A stretch of DNA of 64,000 nt from Globisporangium splendens (GCA_006386115.1 VFIW01000007.1:840693-904692), one strand, 5' to 3'. Shown: positions 9,778 to 19,448, counted from the stretch's first letter. Notes: generated from the sequence alone by a model not told the origin. Made by a program: numbers and translations.

Positions 9778-10311
9778 TGTAACCGGACACTTCCGAGTTA
9801 CGCAGCACGGTACGTGTGTGAGGAAACGTATTCAACGCTTCTCTCAAGGACTCTGTTCCGAGAGCTGTTGCCTCCTTCCTGCAGTGCAACAATCGGTTAC
9901 CTATAGGTCTCTATAGAGTAACCGTCGATAACCAAAGACTTAGTTAACGGTAAAAATGGAACTGTTTATTTGTTGGAGGTTGCCCTCTGTAGGACAACCT
10001 GGATTATCTTTATGTAACTATGAACAATAGCAATCTCAAGTGTAATTACTCCCCATGGGGCAATGAGTGGCTATGAAAGACTAACGCTAGTTGTCTTATG
10101 TGATTGGATGAAATGCATGTTCAATTATATCCAATCGGAGGCGCCGTCACTCAGACTGGCTGCCGGCTCCACCGTGAAGGTTCGAGCAAGTACGACGAAC
10201 CTCATGGTTCGGTCTTAAACTTGTTGCGCGTACTCTACGTACCGCAAGGTTCGGTTTGGTTGTGTGGCACAACACAAGTGCGTAACCATGTTACAGTGTA
10301 ACCCCGTTACA
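9778..10311 (-). repeat. 3' LTR of chromovirus element 2 (534 bp)
   Basis: On the minus strand it starts TGTAACGGGGTTACACTG at 10311, beside a polypurine tract, and ends ..TCCGGTTACA at 9778. Length 534 bp, the same as the solo LTR at 17277-17810, to which it is inverted and nearly identical (about half a dozen mismatches by eye). It cuts element 1 pol just upstream of VYALAREYED. The 4-bp flank inside element 1 is ACGG (plus strand); the matching duplicate is not in the window. A chance frame of pol runs 38 codons into this LTR. Confidence 0.9.
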
Positions 10312-10324
10312 CCTCCCCCCACTT
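10312..10324 (-). other. Polypurine tract of element 2
   Basis: Minus strand AAGTGGGGGGAGG immediately precedes the LTR start TGTAAC at 10311, which fixes the LTR/internal boundary and shows that this LTR is a 3' LTR rather than a solo LTR. Confidence 0.75.
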
Positions 10325-10495
10325 AAAGTGCGAAACACTCGAAGGGTCGGTGTGAGAAACGTGTGGATCTCGCGCGTGTGCGCCGAGAAAGGGGAACATT
10401 CGTGTATTCCTCGGGAAAGAGCACAGCGGCGACGCGTGCGTTAATTTCACCGAGTGTTGGCACATATAGTCACTGTGCTCGCGCACGTGAGTATC

Positions 10496-12041
10496 ATGGC
10501 CACCAACAAAGCTGTCTGCGAGAAGCTCGCGCGACAAAAAGGGGAAGGCGCCGGCACTCTCGTCGAAACTCTGCGCAAGCGCGAGGAAGACAGAGAGGTC
10601 GCGTCGAGCGCAAGACGAACGACGGTCACCGCGGATGCAGTCGACGTGCCTGCGGAGAGCGACGGCAGGTCTGCTCCCACATCTGATAGCGCTCCTGCTA
10701 TAAGCAGTGAGTTGCGATTCGGAGACCTCCCTTCCGTGAAGCCGTTGTTCGCGCGTGCTTTGGAAGAGGAGGAAGTGACTGAGGAATTCCTCGTCGTTGA
10801 CAATGACGGGAGCTCGCTTGAAGACGAGGGAGCGCTCACCATGAAGCTCGGTTCCGTCGACGAGTGGGTCGAGTACGAGGAGTTGCAAAGCGAGCGACAC
10901 GCCGCTTATCTCCACGAGCTCGAGCGAGATCCATCTGCTGACGTCTCGATGTATCGGACGAAGGAGGAAAATGACGCCGTTGAGGCTGTCAACAATCGTA
11001 AGAGGAAGCACGAAGTCCTCATTACAAACGAAGAGGCAGGAGTGCGAGCCATCGTTCACGATGAGCTCAAGTACTCACTGCCCGAAATGCCGCCGCCAGA
11101 ACTATGGCCGGCTGGCAAGACCGCATCGAATCTGCTCGCGAGAGCCAGACTTTGTGCGCGGGACTATGACGCTCAATTTAAAAAATTGGCGTGAAAAGCG
11201 ATTGCGGGATGAAAATGGGGAATTGCGTATTCACCCGATCCCAGTCGTCCTCTTTGTTGGAGAGACGGAAGAAGAGTACGATGCCGACTTCATGTCGTGC
11301 ATCAATAAAATTAAGGGAGGTAGCACTCGCACAGTGTCTACCGATCCGACAGCGCAACGCAGTCAACGCATGCAATTTGCAGTTGACCGTGTTCGTCTGT
11401 TTCGCTCCAAGCAGGGCGGTGGCACGCCTCTGCGAGCGGGTGGTCGCGCTGGTAACAGGCGACAAATTACTCGCGCGAATGACAGTCCCTCAGTTGCGCC
11501 TCAAAGGCGTCAACAAGATCCGGGACGTCTTCGCGAAGACGCTCAGCAGGCTCCCACGAGCTCTGCGACACATCGTACCCACGCCACTTCACAAGGTAGT
11601 GGGTGTTCCCCTTACGTCGCTGCACACGCAGCAGGCGCTCAACATGGCAGTGGCGCTGTCCCTGCTTGTCAATCAGCGGGACAGGTGGCGCCCTACCGCG
11701 CTTCAGCATCGGTGGTTGCACCAGATGCGATGGTTCAGATGGTTCACGCGAACGCATCGTCTTTGGGGGCGCTACAGCAAGCCGTCCGTACCCTTCGCCA
11801 GCAATACATGGACGAAACCTCGCTGTTGAAGCAGAGGGTGACAGCGCTTGAGACGGAGCTGAAGGAAGCTCGTCAGATGCTGGAGGAGTACCATGTCCGC
11901 GGGAAGCACTTCCACGCGAGGTACGCTCCGCGAGTGAAGGCGCTTTGGGAGAGGCACAACGCGCTCGTGTCTCGATGGGTGGCGTCTGAGCCCCCTGATG
12001 AGACCGACGTTCTCCCGGACTGGGATAAAAATCCACAGTAG
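10496..12041 (+). pseudogene. Antisense ORF of chromovirus element 2 (coiled-coil protein), one frameshift
   Basis: It starts MATNKAVCEKLARQ at 10496, about 185 bp inside the LTR, and runs through an acidic region (ARALEEEEVTEEFLVVD) to DYDAQFKK. There an A6 run (11180-11185) with one extra base moves it to the frame NWREKRLRDENGELRIHPI, VGETEEEYDADFM. It ends with a coiled coil (LKQRVTALETELKEARQMLE) and DVLPDWDKNPQ, stop 12039-12041. About 515 codons in all. The first 970 bp lie beyond the pol stop (11467), and the rest is antisense to the chromodomain and linker. The stop lies opposite pol four codons past YVGLLKRY, nearly the same spot as in element 1. N-terminal parts of the two antisense proteins are not obviously similar. 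Confidence 0.6.
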
Positions 12042-12615
12042 CGTCATGGTAGCGCTTAAGCAAACCCACGTAGAACACGGGGTGCGTTGCCATTCTCGTT
12101 GGGAGATCGAGCTTGTAATTCAAGTCTCCAATCTTCTCCACAACAGTGTATGGCCCGATGAATCGTGGCAACAACTTACTCCCGCTGGGGAGCGTTGTGA
12201 CTGCATCGTTTGGTAGGTTTTTAATGCTTAAAAGCACTTTATCACCCACACAAAACGTTTGTTTGTTCTTTCTACCCGATTTATCGGCGTAGAGCTTTTG
12301 CTTGTCTTGCGCAGCAGCTAATTGGTCGCGTACGCGACGCAACAATGCTGCGCGCTCATCGACAAATTGCCGTGCTGCCGCGACGGCTTTGTCTTGCTTT
12401 TTCGTTGCTCTCGCAGCGCGTGCTGCAGAGAGATCTATTTCTGCGCCGGTGTGTGACACCGCGCGTCCTTCCTTTCGTGGCTGACGCTCGCACGAGCAGT
12501 CGCCTGATTCCGTCTGAGACTGGCTATTTTTAGCACGAGTACCGTAACTCGGTACCGTGGGAGAGCCATCTATAAACACACGAGTACCGTAACTCAGTAC
12601 CGTGCCCGACATTTC
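11467..12615 (-). pseudogene. pol: Element 2 pol C-terminus: integrase end and chromodomain
   Basis: This continues the pol frame on the far side of the SINE. It carries the linker, the integrase C-terminal part (SGRKNKQTFCVGDKVLLSI, LLPRFIGPYTVVEK, HPVFYVGLLKRY) and a chromodomain (HYLVKWRGYDVSQSSWEPAE) ending ..CHSRE at 11467. The codon register at 12616-12618 matches that at 12878-12880, so SINE plus one target duplicate account fully for the break. A chromodomain here defines a chromovirus and is thought to steer integration to marked chromatin. Confidence 0.85.
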
Positions 12616-12889
12616 AATACTCTGCGTAACCAGTGGCGCGGTTCTAGTGGGGTAAGCTTCTGACCTCTACGCTCTTGATTGCGGGTTCGAGTCCTGTTCG
12701 GTGCGGGATTTTCGACAAGCGGAAATTCGAAGTTCTTCGGGCCCAATCAGGGGTAGCGGTGGGACCCCATGGGGGGCAATAAGACCCAGCCCTGTAATTC
12801 CTACTCATCAATAAAAATCGGCTATTGTAGGTCACAACGATGAACCTAAATATACCTCACTTTCAAAATCAAAATCAAATACTCTGCGT
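12616..12889 (+). mobile_element. SINE insertion with 12-bp target-site duplication
   Basis: The SINE body is 12628-12877. Identical AATACTCTGCGT copies flank it at 12616-12627 and 12878-12889. It has a tRNA-like head with a perfect B box GGTTCGAGTCC at 12684-12694, a body, and a 3' tail whose 37 bp at 12824-12860 match the LINE 3' end near 47.9 kb, ending in a short (CAAAAT)n run. It has no protein frame. The insertion lies inside element 2 pol, so it is younger than that element. Confidence 0.92.
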
Positions 12890-15800
12890 GCTGTCCGGTA
12901 AGACCGTGACAGATTCGGAACGCGATCGCACAGGCGGCGCATCGCGCGCGTCCACATGAGCGGCTAACGCTACGTCTAGTGACGGAGGTCGCGCGCTCGC
13001 ATCGAGCGCAGCGAGTTGCCCTCCTACCGCAGAACGTTCGACGCCCTCAAACAGAGTGGCAGGTACGCGCGGGTACCGCAGCGAGTTAAAATAGAACGGA
13101 GTCACGGCCGTAGAGGCGTGCTCGCTGCTATTTATAGCAAACTCGGCGTACGGCAGCCAGCGGCTCCAGTCGCGGGGATGATCGACAGCGATGCTGCGAA
13201 GAATATCCTCGACGACACGGTTCACGCGCTCGGTTTGCCCGTCTGTCTCGGGGTGATCGGCAGTGGACAATGCCAGATCTGTGCCGAGCAGGCGAAAGAG
13301 TTCGCGCCAAAAGGCAGCGGTAAAACGCGGGTCCCGGTCTGATACAATAGACTCAGGCAAGCCGTGATAGCGGAACACGTGCTCTAAAAATAGGCACGCC
13401 GTCTCTTGCGCAGTGACATGCTTGCGCACGGGTGTAACATGCACCATTTTGCTCAGTCGGTCGACGAACACGACGACGCCTGTGTTGCGCGCCTTGTCTT
13501 CCGGGAAACCGAAGACGAAATCCATGCTGACCGACTTCCAGCAATCTTGCGGAATCGGCAGCGGATGCAGCGGCGCTTTGTTCTTGCCCGCAGGCTTCAC
13601 GCGCTGGCACTGCTTGCATGAGCGTACGTAATTGGCCACCCATTTGTATTGGTGTGGCCACCAAAACACATTAGACACTTGCAAGAAGGTCTTTTCACGT
13701 CCGAGATGCCCACTCGCTGGTGCATCGTGAAACTCATGCAGGATCGAAAGTTTCAGATCCTGGTCATGCGGTACATACACACGCGGGTGATCGAAGTTGG
13801 ACAGTCGATGCCACAACAACCCGTCGTGGTAACTAAACCGAGCAAGCTTTGACTCGAGTTTGGCAGGCAATGACTCTTTGGACGAGCCGTCAAAGTGAGC
13901 AATCAACAAGCGACATTCATCGTCCTTTGGATAAAGCGACTGAATATTGTCCTTGAGCTTTGTTTGCACTCGACTGATGCTCAGATGCATGAGATCAGGA
14001 GTGCGCTCCAAACACAGGGCGTCAGAGCTGCTGTCAGCGCTCGACTCGTAATCTGGACGGCGCGAGAGCGCGTCCGCCAGAACATTTTCCTTTCCCGGCT
14101 TGTATTCGACCCGAAAGTTGAACTCGGAGAAGAATGCAAGCCATCGCGCCATTCGCTGCGATAAATGGGGGGAATTAATCGCGGTCCGCAAGGACGCGTG
14201 ATCCGTGTACACAACGAACGGTGTCGCACCCAAAAGGTGGACCCTGAACTTCAAGAGGGCGTACTTGATCGCAAGCAGCTCCTTGTCGTGCACAGGATAA
14301 TTCTTTTCAGCTGCCTTAAGCAGTCTGCTTTGGTATGACACGACGCGCTCATGGCCGTCATCATCCTTCTGCATCAGCGCACAGCCGATTGCAAAATCGC
14401 TGGCATCGCACACGACACTGAAGGCTTTCGTGTGGTCCGGCAACGCCAGGACAGGAGCGCGAACGAGCGACTCCTTCACGTCAATGAATGCATTCATGAC
14501 ATCATTCGTCCAGTCCCACTCCACATCCTTTTTCAAGAGATGCGTGAGCGGACGGACTCTTGCCGCATAGTTGTGGCTGTACTTGTGCAAGTAATTTGCC
14601 AAGCCAAGCCACTTGCGCAAGTCCTTGACATTCTTTGGGATCGGCCAGTCGGCGATCGCCTTGATCTTCTCTGGGTCTGCGCGGACGCCAGCTTTGCCAA
14701 CATAGCAGCCCAGGATCGGTATCTCTGAGGCGCCAAAGATGCATTTCTTCAGGTTGCGATACAGACTGTTGTCTCGTAAGCACTGCAACACTGAGCGCAA
14801 ATGTCTCTTGTGCACGTCAACGGCACTGAGATCTCCTTCGGCACGACTGTGCACGAAGATGCCGTCGAAATAGCTCGGTGCATACGCACGATGAGGACGC
14901 AGAAGATGCGTTACCAGACGATTGAACGTCGCTGGTGCATTCTTCAAACCTTGCGGCATAACGAGCCACTCCCACAGCATCCCGCTGGGTGTGCTTACTG
15001 CCGTCAAGGGAACGTCACTCTCTCGCATGAGGATCTGATAGAACCCATCCATCAGATCCAGTGCGGAGAACACTGTCGAGCCGCCCATGGAGTCGATTAA
15101 GACATCCTTCCTTGGGATCGGCGTTTGTGCCGGAATGGTGGCGGCGTTCAGCTTGTTGAAAGCGTGAACAATGCGCCAGCCACCAGTCGCTTTCCGCACA
15201 CAAAACGTGGGTGAGCTATGTGGAGACTTGCTTTCTCTCACATGACCGGCGAGGGCTCGTTTCGCGAAGAACTCGTCGATAGCCTCAACCTGCTCGCGGG
15301 GCAGCGGCCATTGTCTGGTCACGCAATATTTGCTCCCAGGCTCGAGGTCGATCTCGTGCCGTACGCCACGGTCAACGGGCAGGGCACTTGGCACTTTGTC
15401 GGGGAAGACATCTTTGAACTCCCACAACAAGTCAAAGTATGGACTGCCTTTCACGGCGTCCCAGTCCTGAGCAGCAAACCGCCTCTGTTTGTCTGACTCC
15501 AAAACACTCTCATCCGCAGTGGACGAGGTGCACAGTTCGCCACGCGGAAACGCGGTGGGAACGACGATCTCGCGGATCTGGTCACGCTCTAGATCCGTAA
15601 GAAAGAGTTCATAACTCATTTCTTCGAGGGATACGATCGCCTCAACGGTACTCGGCAGCTCACGGAGCGCCGCAAATTCAGCGAAGAACACTTCGTCTGA
15701 TGCGTTTGCTTCCGGACTGCGTGTCGCGCGTCTGAGCGCCACGTCAACGTGAGCGCGACCTATCGACGGATCCGAGATCCTGTCGAAGGCGCGCAGCGAA

Positions 15801-16804
15801 GTTGCAGCTGCATTGAGAGATGGGGCAATCATATGCGAGGCGGCCGTTTCCTCAGCAACAGATGCCAATGCACTGTCTCTCTCGCGAGCTGACAACTTGC
15901 GTCGCCCTCGTCGGTTGATGCGAACGCGCGACCTCGCGGTTCTGAGCTCCAGTACTGCACCGTCAGGGTGGTACGAGCTGGTTGACGCGTGTACTGGTAG
16001 TGATCGCAGCGGTGCGTTGGGCACTGGTGCTGGCTTGACGCGCTGGCAAACCTCGCATGCGCGTACGCATTTGCGGACCCACTTGTATTGGTGTGACCAA
16101 TAGAAGTCGCGGGAAAGCGCGAGATACGTTTTCTCACGTCCTGGATGGCCGCGGAAAGGCGCATCGTGGTACTCGAAGAGCACACGATTGCGAAGGTCAC
16201 TGTCGTTTGGAACGACAGCGCGTGGCTCGTCGTTGTCATCTATACGGTAGTAGAGAACATCGTTGCGCATCTCGTAACGATGTAGACGAGCGCGTTGAGC
16301 CGGATCCAACGCCTTGAGCGACTTATCAGACGGGTCTGACAAGTGGGCAACAAGTCGGCTGATGTCGCTATCTGTCGCATACGCTCTTTTTATATCGTCG
16401 AGGAGCGACGATGTCGGTGTGCTTTCCCGTGTGATTGCCATCACACGGTCTTCCTTTGAGTCGTTTGCTTTCGACTCAAAGTCTGGGCGACGTGATAATG
16501 CATCCGCGATCACATTGAACCGTCCGGGTTTGTACTCGACGTCAAGCTCGTACTCCGCAAAGAATGAAAGCCATCGGGCCATTCTTTGCGACAGATGTGG
16601 CGACTTCACTGCGGTGCGGAGCGAAGCGTGGTCAGTGTAAACGGTGAACCGTTTACTTCCGAGCAAATACACTCTGAACTTCGTAAGAGCGTGCTTCATG
16701 GCAAGCAACTCCTTGTCATGAACCGGATAATTGCGCTCAGCTGACGCGATTGATAGCAGATCACGCGTTCTCGATCTGCATCGTCGCGCTGCATGAGCGC
16801 GCAT
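12875..16804 (-). CDS. pol: Chimeric double-pol ORF (1309 codons): element 3 RH-IN(N) fused to element 2 RT-RH-IN
   Basis: One uninterrupted minus-strand frame. Residues about 20-265 are the end of an RNase H (YPVHDKELLAMKHALTKF), then an integrase HHCC finger (CEVCQRVKPAPVPNAPLRSL). At about 15.99 kb the expected integrase core is replaced by the pre-RT spacer of another element, followed by a full RT, a second RNase H, and an integrase with finger and D-D-E core (SMDFVFG, SDRDPRF, TDGQTERVN). It stops at the SINE. The RT active site reads SYFDGIF (residues 645-648 are YFDG, 14858-14872) instead of YFDD, so the second catalytic aspartate is lost. Upstream spacer content resembles the region between protease and RT in element 3. 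Translation, if any, would need a start inside element 3 sequence; more likely a recombinant relic that stayed open. Confidence 0.85.
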   Translation of the reverse strand: MRAHAARRCRSRTRDLLSIASAERNYPVHDKELLAMKHALTKFRVYLLGSKRFTVYTDHASLRTAVKSPHLSQRMARWLSFFAEYELDVEYKPGRFNVIADALSRRPDFESKANDSKEDRVMAITRESTPTSSLLDDIKRAYATDSDISRLVAHLSDPSDKSLKALDPAQRARLHRYEMRNDVLYYRIDDNDEPRAVVPNDSDLRNRVLFEYHDAPFRGHPGREKTYLALSRDFYWSHQYKWVRKCVRACEVCQRVKPAPVPNAPLRSLPVHASTSSYHPDGAVLELRTARSRVRINRRGRRKLSARERDSALASVAEETAASHMIAPSLNAAATSLRAFDRISDPSIGRAHVDVALRRATRSPEANASDEVFFAEFAALRELPSTVEAIVSLEEMSYELFLTDLERDQIREIVVPTAFPRGELCTSSTADESVLESDKQRRFAAQDWDAVKGSPYFDLLWEFKDVFPDKVPSALPVDRGVRHEIDLEPGSKYCVTRQWPLPREQVEAIDEFFAKRALAGHVRESKSPHSSPTFCVRKATGGWRIVHAFNKLNAATIPAQTPIPRKDVLIDSMGGSTVFSALDLMDGFYQILMRESDVPLTAVSTPSGMLWEWLVMPQGLKNAPATFNRLVTHLLRPHRAYAPSYFDGIFVHSRAEGDLSAVDVHKRHLRSVLQCLRDNSLYRNLKKCIFGASEIPILGCYVGKAGVRADPEKIKAIADWPIPKNVKDLRKWLGLANYLHKYSHNYAARVRPLTHLLKKDVEWDWTNDVMNAFIDVKESLVRAPVLALPDHTKAFSVVCDASDFAIGCALMQKDDDGHERVVSYQSRLLKAAEKNYPVHDKELLAIKYALLKFRVHLLGATPFVVYTDHASLRTAINSPHLSQRMARWLAFFSEFNFRVEYKPGKENVLADALSRRPDYESSADSSSDALCLERTPDLMHLSISRVQTKLKDNIQSLYPKDDECRLLIAHFDGSSKESLPAKLESKLARFSYHDGLLWHRLSNFDHPRVYVPHDQDLKLSILHEFHDAPASGHLGREKTFLQVSNVFWWPHQYKWVANYVRSCKQCQRVKPAGKNKAPLHPLPIPQDCWKSVSMDFVFGFPEDKARNTGVVVFVDRLSKMVHVTPVRKHVTAQETACLFLEHVFRYHGLPESIVSDRDPRFTAAFWRELFRLLGTDLALSTADHPETDGQTERVNRVVEDILRSIAVDHPRDWSRWLPYAEFAINSSEHASTAVTPFYFNSLRYPRVPATLFEGVERSAVGGQLAALDASARPPSLDVALAAHVDARDAPPVRSRSESVTVLPDSTQSI

Positions 16805-17276
16805 CCGATTGCAAAGTCGGATGCATCACAGACCACATAGAATGGTCGCTCGTGATCAGCGATCGCGAGAACCGGAGCCTCCATGAGACTGCTTTTCACC
16901 TTGACGAATGCATCTTGACATTCGTCGGACCACTTCCAGTCGACGTCTTTCTTCAGTAATGATGAAAGAGGTCGGATGATACCCGCATAGTTCTGCGAGT
17001 ACTTATGGAGATACGTCGCAAGACCGAGGAACTTGCGAAGATCCTTTTGGCTTGTTGGAACAGGCCAATCGTTGATCACCTTGATCTTTTCGGGATCAGG
17101 ACGCACTCCGTTCTTGCCGACAAAGCAACCGAGAACGGGGATCTCATCAACACCAAACATACACTTTTGTGTGTTGGCGTACAGCTTGTACTTCCGCATC
17201 AAGTCCAATAGCTGTCGGAGGTGCTCTTTGTGCACTTCCACATCGGATGCAGCATCCGATGCAAGACTGTGTATGA
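16744..17276 (-). pseudogene. pol: Element 3 RT end and RNase H start
   Basis: The segment reads VEVHKEHLRQLLDLMRKYKL, CMFGVDEIPVLGCFVGKNGV, then RPFYVVCDASDFAIGCALMQ and ends QSRQLS before a frame change at about 16745, where the 1309-codon frame picks up AERNYPVHDKEL. It is the direct continuation of the RT at 17811-18571; the solo LTR separates them. The RT here has its full primer-grip and connection motifs. Confidence 0.8.
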
Positions 17277-17810
17277 TGTAACGGGGTTACACTGTAACAT
17301 GGTTACGCACTTGTGTTGTACCACACAACCAAACCGAACCTTGCGGTACGTAGAGTACGCGCAACAAGTTTAAGACCGAACCATGAGGTTCGTCGTACTT
17401 GCTCGAACCTTCACGGTGGAGCCGGCAGCCAGTCTGAGTGACGGCGCCTCCGATTGGATATAATTGAACATGCATTTCATCCAATCACATAAGACAACTA
17501 GCGTTAGTCTTTCATAGCCACTCATTGCCCCATGGGGAGTAATTACACTTGAGATTGCTATTGTTCATAGTTACATAAAGATAATCCAGGTTGTCCTACA
17601 GAGGGCAACCTCCAACAAATAAACAGTTCCATTTTTACCGTTAACTGAGTCTTTGGTTATCGACGGTTACTCTATAGAGACCTACAGGTAACCGATTGTT
17701 GCACTGCAGGAAGCAGGCAACCGCTCTCGGAACAGAGTCCTTGAGAGAAGCGTTGAATACGCTTCCTCACACACGTACCGTGCTGCGTAACTCGGAAGTG
17801 TCCGGTTACA
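17277..17810 (+). repeat. Solo LTR (534 bp) with 4-bp target duplication
   Basis: It starts TGTAACGGGG and ends CCGGTTACA, flanked by ATGA at 17273-17276 and 17811-17814. It splits element 3 RT inside the active-site segment: YFDDVFI on one side, HSLASDAASD on the other. Orientation is opposite to the host element and to the 3' LTR of element 2. No internal region remains, so it is a product of LTR-LTR recombination. Near identity with the element 2 LTR shows the family moved recently. Confidence 0.92.
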
Positions 17811-18571
17811 ATGAACACGTCGTCAAAATAGCTTGGTGCGAAGTCTCGCACTGGACGTAATAGTTGCGTGACGCATCTGTTGAACGTGGCGGGAGCATTT
17901 GTTAGTCCCTGTGGCATTACGAGCCACTCCCACAGCATCCCGCTCGGGGTGCTGACTGCTGTGAAAGGGATATCCTTTTCACGCATCAAGATTTGATAGA
18001 ACCCATCTCTCAAATCGATCGTACTAGGGATAGTACTACCCTGCATGCTGTCAATGATGACATCTTTGCGAGGTATCGGCGTTTGCGCCGGGATTGTTGC
18101 CGCATTCAACTTGTTGAACGCATGCACGATCATCCAACCTCCTGTGGCCTTTTCCACACAGAAGGTGGGGCTGCAGTGCGGAGAATTCGACTCGCGCACT
18201 TGTCCTGCTTTACGACGAGCTTCAAAGAACTCGTCGATCGCCTTGACTTGCTCTCGAGGCAGTGGCCATTGCCTCGTGACGCAGTACTTTGTTCCCGGCT
18301 TGAGATCAATCTCATGCCGAACTCCTTTGTCTGTCGGAAGACGACTGGGAACTTCTTCTGGGAATACGTCTTCGTACTCCTTCAATAGTCCGTAGAATAG
18401 ACTGTTCTTCAGAGATTCCCATCCCTGAGCCTGAAATCGTTCCTCCTTCGTTGGCTCGTCGAGCACATCAGTGTCCATCACTGATGACAACGCAAGGAAA
18501 CATTCATCGAGTGGGTGTCTCTGTACTGCCGACTCGGCATTGATCGATCCTCCCGAGGAGCAATGTAACAT
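17811..18571 (-). pseudogene. pol: Element 3 reverse transcriptase, N-terminal half
   Basis: It reads LLKEYEDVFPEEVPSRLPTD, RHEIDLKPGTKYCVTRQWPL, DLRDGFYQILMREKDI and SYFDDVFI, where the solo LTR cuts in. The catalytic YFDD is intact. The frame upstream (..MDTDVLDEPTKEERFQAQGW) is one frame off from the protease ORF, so there is a frameshift near 18530-18550. RT copies the element RNA into DNA; this copy cannot be functional. Confidence 0.85.
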
Positions 18572-19430
18572 ATCTGCTCGAGGGTGCCTCGATGCAGTTC
18601 TTTCATGAACCGTTTCTGGCTCATGACGGGTAGCGTTATCACTTCCGAAGCGTCCTTCGGAGGGTCTTCTAACGCCATCTCATGAATATGAGATCCATCC
18701 TCATCAGTGACCATGACACTGATGACTTCGCACGAGGAGCCTTGATCAGAGGTCTCCATTGGCGGTACGTTTCCTTCGTCATCGCTCTTCAGTACAGAGC
18801 GATGAGCAACCGAAGTCTGTCCTTTAGACTTTCGGGCGGCTTCTCCATCGGGCATCGTGCTAAGGGGGCCATCGCACACCCTTGCATCATGTTCGTTAAC
18901 CGACAGCGCGTTGCGCGCCGACGGGCGGTTAGCCTTGTTCCGCTTCATAGCGGGGTAACTGATCGATTGTTGATTCCAATCGATGATCGGCTGATACTTC
19001 TTCAGCCATGGCATTCCAAGGATGACATCGAACTTGTCATCTAAATCCAGCCAAATGAAGTCTCCTTCCATTTGGCGTCCATCATGCGTGACGCGGAGTC
19101 GTGTCACGTGTGTCTCCGTCGTGACGGTGGCACCTGTTGCCAACCGCACGGTGATCTTCGAGTCAGAGGAATGTGATTCCTCCGAAATTACTCTCGCTAG
19201 TGCACGGGCGACATGCGATCGAACAAAGTTGTTCGACGCACCCGTGTCTAGCAGTCCCCGTAGAGGGGTCGTAAATCCCTCTACGGTTATCTCAAGTTGG
19301 ATGAGCCGATCTCTCGGCTCCTCCGCAGTCGTGGTAGTCCAGCAGCGCGTGTCATGCACGCTGGGGGCTTGCGTCTCGTGCACCACGATCACACCAGACG
19401 CATATTCGCCAGTAGATCGCCCCGCGTCTA
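18478..19430 (-). pseudogene. pol: Element 3 aspartic protease and PR-RT spacer
   Basis: Retropepsin-like domain with the active-site triad in GLLDTGASNNFVRSH (about 19217-19260), followed by RLATGATVTTETHVTRL and the FDVILGMPWLKKY motif typical of Gypsy proteases. A spacer rich in charged residues follows, with MSQKRFMKELHRGTLEQICY before the frame is lost towards RT. It would cut Gag-Pol into mature parts. The preceding gag frame overlaps its start. Confidence 0.85.
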
Positions 19431-19448
19431 CTGGTGGTTGTCGTTTTT

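Noticed and set aside
9778..9892. Extra N-terminal 38 residues of element 1 pol
   Set aside because: They are encoded by the inserted LTR, not by element 1; chance open frame.
10104..10301. 65-codon ORF present in both LTR copies
   Set aside because: Identical in both because the LTRs are identical; no protein-like features. LTR sequence only.
11178..11190. Programmed ribosomal frameshift in the antisense ORF of element 2 (TTTAAAAAATTGG)
   Set aside because: The needed shift is +1, which does not fit a classic -1 slippery heptamer, and an A-run insertion explains it. Kept as a lesion; comparison with other copies would decide.
12628..12710. A functional tRNA gene (B box GGTTCGAGTCC)
   Set aside because: The head lacks proper acceptor-stem pairing and is joined to a long tail with target duplications and a second copy at the window start. 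It is a SINE.
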